A stretch of 63,426 nt of DNA, taken from the NCBI GenBank assembly GCA_002428325.1, contig DIVR01000060.1, positions 4,203 through 67,628 of the forward strand, given 5' to 3'. Shown here piece after piece: positions 61,537 through 63,426 of this stretch. Numbering within the stretch: position 1 is the stretch's first letter; the number at the start of each line of letters is the position of its first letter. Position numbers and translations under genes: made by a program. The notes beneath the pieces are model-generated. The model was not told the DNA's origin and ran no database searches. It was given only the letters and a program-made list of their open reading frames with translations. The DNA is from a bacterium UBP4_UBA6127. Its GTDB lineage: Bacteria > UBP4 > UBA4092.

Positions 61537-62265
61537 CTAAAATCCGTTTTGTAATCGTTGGGCAAGTTGAATAGGCAATTCTGCCTTAATGATTTTTTCC
61601 TGGGTGATGGCGATATCGTAAGGGACTCTGAGAAGAGTGACTGTCTTTTGGGTCGTATCATATAACGCAAAGGCGCTTTTGGGATTATTGTCCCGGGGCT
61701 GGCCTACGCTGCCCACATTTACCATATATCGATATTTATCTTTAATAATCATAGGATTATCCCGGATGAGCTGGGGTTTTCCTTCCGGATCAAGTTCAAG
61801 GAAAAAAGGCGCATGGGAATGACCAATGAAACAAACCGGTTCGGTATAATATTCCATATTCTGAAGAGCTGCATCCATGGTCAAGACATACTCCCACCTT
61901 TCCGGTTCCCTGGGAGTTGAGTGGACAGCAATCAACTGTTTTGTCCGATATATAAAGGGGAGGGTCCTGAGAAAATCCAGATTTTCACGAGTTAGCTGTT
62001 TTTGTGTCCATTCGATGGCATTTCGTGCGGTTACATTAAAAAGGCTGACATCTCCCTTTCCAATGGCTACATAATCATGATTTCCCAAAACGACAGGACA
62101 TTTCAACCCTTTGACCGCTTCTACACATTCATTGGGATTTGGACCATACCCGACAATATCCCCTAAACATATATATTTGTAGATATGATTATCTTTAAAA
62201 TATTTTAGAACGGCTTCCAGGGCTTCAAAATTACCATGTATATCCGAAAAAATACCGATTCGCAT
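61537..62265 (-). CDS. Calcineurin-like metallophosphoesterase (YfcE/ApaH-like)
   Basis: 242 residues. A complete set of metal ligands: FSDIHGNFEAL, GDIVGYGPNPNECVE, GNHDYVA, AVHSTPREPERWEY and GHSHAPF, plus VNVGSVGQPRD. This subfamily (COG0639/DUF4-like) is often annotated as serine/threonine phosphatase or diadenosine tetraphosphatase; the substrate is unknown. Compare the degenerate version at 14207-15973. Head of the leftward pair with ligA. Confidence 0.9.
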   Translation of the reverse strand: MRIGIFSDIHGNFEALEAVLKYFKDNHIYKYICLGDIVGYGPNPNECVEAVKGLKCPVVLGNHDYVAIGKGDVSLFNVTARNAIEWTQKQLTRENLDFLRTLPFIYRTKQLIAVHSTPREPERWEYVLTMDAALQNMEYYTEPVCFIGHSHAPFFLELDPEGKPQLIRDNPMIIKDKYRYMVNVGSVGQPRDNNPKSAFALYDTTQKTVTLLRVPYDIAITQEKIIKAELPIQLAQRLQNGF

Positions 62266-62519
62266 GTTATTGGATTTATTAATCCTTCAGCATTTTGATA
62301 GTTTTATGTAAACTACAAGAATCCCCTGGGTTTGTCAATTCTATGCGGAAATATATCTCTTCTGTTGTGACGGTTTTATCCCTTTTTATCGGGGAAGTCT
62401 TTATTTATTAAATTATTCAAGGGTGAGATTGCACACGTTTGTAAGTCAAAAACAGAAATGCTAGAATTAGTCTAATGAATCCATTTCTATAAACCTAGTC
62501 CAAGGAGAAGTATATATCC
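62266..62519. other. Divergent promoter region, phosphoesterase/oxidoreductase
   Basis: 254 bases without a gene. AT-rich with a small hairpin (CCC...GGGG near 62380); no promoter stands out clearly. Confidence 0.3.
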
Positions 62520-63426
62520 ATGAGTTCCGATTATTCCAATGTTTCTGTAGCGATTGTTGGATGTGGCGGCATGGGAAATGTGCATGCCAGCAATTACAAA
62601 TTGAACGGTGCTAAAATTGTCGCTGTAGCAGATGAGAATCTTGATGCAGCTAAGAAGATGGCAGAAGCCTATCAATGCAAATTTTACAGTGATTACCGGG
62701 AAATGTTTGATAAGGAGAACCTGACAATTGTCAGTATTTGTACTCCTCCAACCCTTCACCACAAAATTGCCATTGATGCGTTTAATAAAAAAATCAATGT
62801 GTTTTGTGAAAAACCCTTGGCAGTAACGGTGGATGAAGCCCGTGATATGGTGGAAACTGCTGAGAAAAACAGTGTTTATTTCGGTGTTGGGTATTGCCAT
62901 CGGTATCAGTGGCAGGTCCGGCAAGTCAAAGAATGGTTGAATCAGGGGAAATTTGGCAAGATTGTGATGTTTCAGAATCGGTTTGCCGGTTTTTTTGAAG
63001 GGGTTGAAAACAAATGGTTTAGCAAGAAAGAAATCTCTGGCGGCGGGATGATTCTGGATACCTTGACTCATTCGATGGATTTATTCAGATTCCTGGTAGG
63101 GGAAGCCAAAACTGTTAAGGCTACCATTCATACCCATAACCCCAAAATCAATAATGTGGATGATACAGCTATCCTGCTTATTCAGACAGAAGATGGCGCT
63201 ATGGCAACTTTGGAAGGCAGCTGGTTTATGCCATATACCCCTAATACCATCTCTCTTTATGGTACCAAGGGGACAGCGATCATCAACTATAATACCAATG
63301 ATATTACCTATCGATTTGATGGCGATACGGATTGGCAGGTCCTGAAAATGAAGGAGAATGAACAGGATCGATTCTTACTCGAATTCCAGGCTTTCCTTAA
63401 TGCGGTTGTTACTAAAACCACACCTC
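62520..63426 (+). CDS. Gfo/Idh/MocA family oxidoreductase, 3'-truncated by the window edge
   Basis: 302 codons are visible and the frame is still open at the right edge. ATG at 62520 with AAGGAG 12 bases upstream. Rossmann motif VGCGGMGNVHA near the N-terminus, CEKPLAVTVDEA (catalytic Lys in EKP), and GGGMILDTLTHSMDLFRFLVG (DxxxH-type motif). NAD(P)-dependent sugar or inositol dehydrogenases and relatives have this plan; substrate unknown. A minus-strand frame at 62487-63071 is its shadow. Confidence 0.88.
   Translation, partial: MSSDYSNVSVAIVGCGGMGNVHASNYKLNGAKIVAVADENLDAAKKMAEAYQCKFYSDYREMFDKENLTIVSICTPPTLHHKIAIDAFNKKINVFCEKPLAVTVDEARDMVETAEKNSVYFGVGYCHRYQWQVRQVKEWLNQGKFGKIVMFQNRFAGFFEGVENKWFSKKEISGGGMILDTLTHSMDLFRFLVGEAKTVKATIHTHNPKINNVDDTAILLIQTEDGAMATLEGSWFMPYTPNTISLYGTKGTAIINYNTNDITYRFDGDTDWQVLKMKENEQDRFLLEFQAFLNAVVTKTTP

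Noticed and set aside
62487..63071. 194-codon minus-strand frame
   Set aside because: Antisense to the Gfo/Idh/MocA gene, whose Rossmann and EKP motifs are clear; that gene runs off the window, so it lacks a stop here.

Overview
This is 63.4 kb of chromosome from what looks like a diderm (Gram-negative type) bacterium. By eye the G+C content is in the low forties. Supporting traits are signal peptides and lipoproteins, a parvulin-type periplasmic folding protein, a lytic transglycosylase, an L,D-transpeptidase, PilB/PilC, a sigma-54 activator and HslV. There is no rRNA, tRNA, IS element, prophage or CRISPR array, so I cannot place the phylum. The gene mix (PPDK, two tandem GlgC paralogues, GH84 glycosidase, orphan HslV) would suit a poorly sampled, probably fermentative lineage. 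Genes use the standard code, mostly ATG starts, and several TTG/GTG starts.

Layout. 1-3.0 kb: a membrane protein cut by the left edge, facing an orphan NMT1/THI5-like binding lipoprotein. 3.1-4.6 kb: dcd and a histone-deacetylase-family gene. 4.6-12.2 kb: a leftward run of marC, rarA, a lone receiver protein, serS, rtcB, queG and an aldo/keto reductase, rich in tRNA and RNA functions. 12.3-16.0 kb: a secreted GH84 glycosidase and a secreted protein with a degenerate metallophosphoesterase domain. 16.3-18.9 kb: an ABC-2 exporter (ATPase plus two permeases). 19.0-21.6 kb: two tandem glucose-1-phosphate adenylyltransferase paralogues, with a 580-bp upstream region holding three palindromes. 22.1-27.2 kb: gyrB-gyrA. 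27.6 kb: ald. 28.8-33.5 kb: leftward argD-argF-UPF0145-CofE-like-NtrC-type regulator.

34.0-43.7 kb: a rightward run of proA, nadD, pilB, pilC, an unknown membrane protein, dprA, topA and hslV. It mixes pilus and DNA-uptake functions with a remnant of the dprA-topA-...-hslV order known from Firmicutes, but without hslU. 43.7-49.9 kb: a leftward run of a lytic transglycosylase, a DnaA-like AAA+ protein, a two-domain parvulin lipoprotein, tatD and ndk. 50.1-63.4 kb: a DUF1015 protein, ppdK, an L,D-transpeptidase, a family 2 glycosyltransferase, lon, an MBL-fold hydrolase, ligA, a calcineurin-like phosphoesterase and a Gfo/Idh/MocA oxidoreductase cut by the right edge.

The two most unusual things are neighbours. 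The protein at 45137-46696 joins an N-terminal MshEN-type domain (the PilB/GspE N-terminal, c-di-GMP-binding fold) to a complete DnaA-type AAA+ module that lacks the DnaA DNA-binding domain. The next gene, 43733-45079, encodes a transglycosylase whose SLT domain appears circularly permuted: the AYNAGPG segment lies before, not after, the catalytic-Glu segment. A PilB with two intact MshEN motifs at the same residue positions lies about 8 kb away. Together they suggest an undescribed pilus, envelope or cell-cycle regulatory module, which is inference. A palindromic intergenic repeat (33.7 and 51.6 kb, 23 of 25 bases identical) is a second candidate for something uncatalogued.
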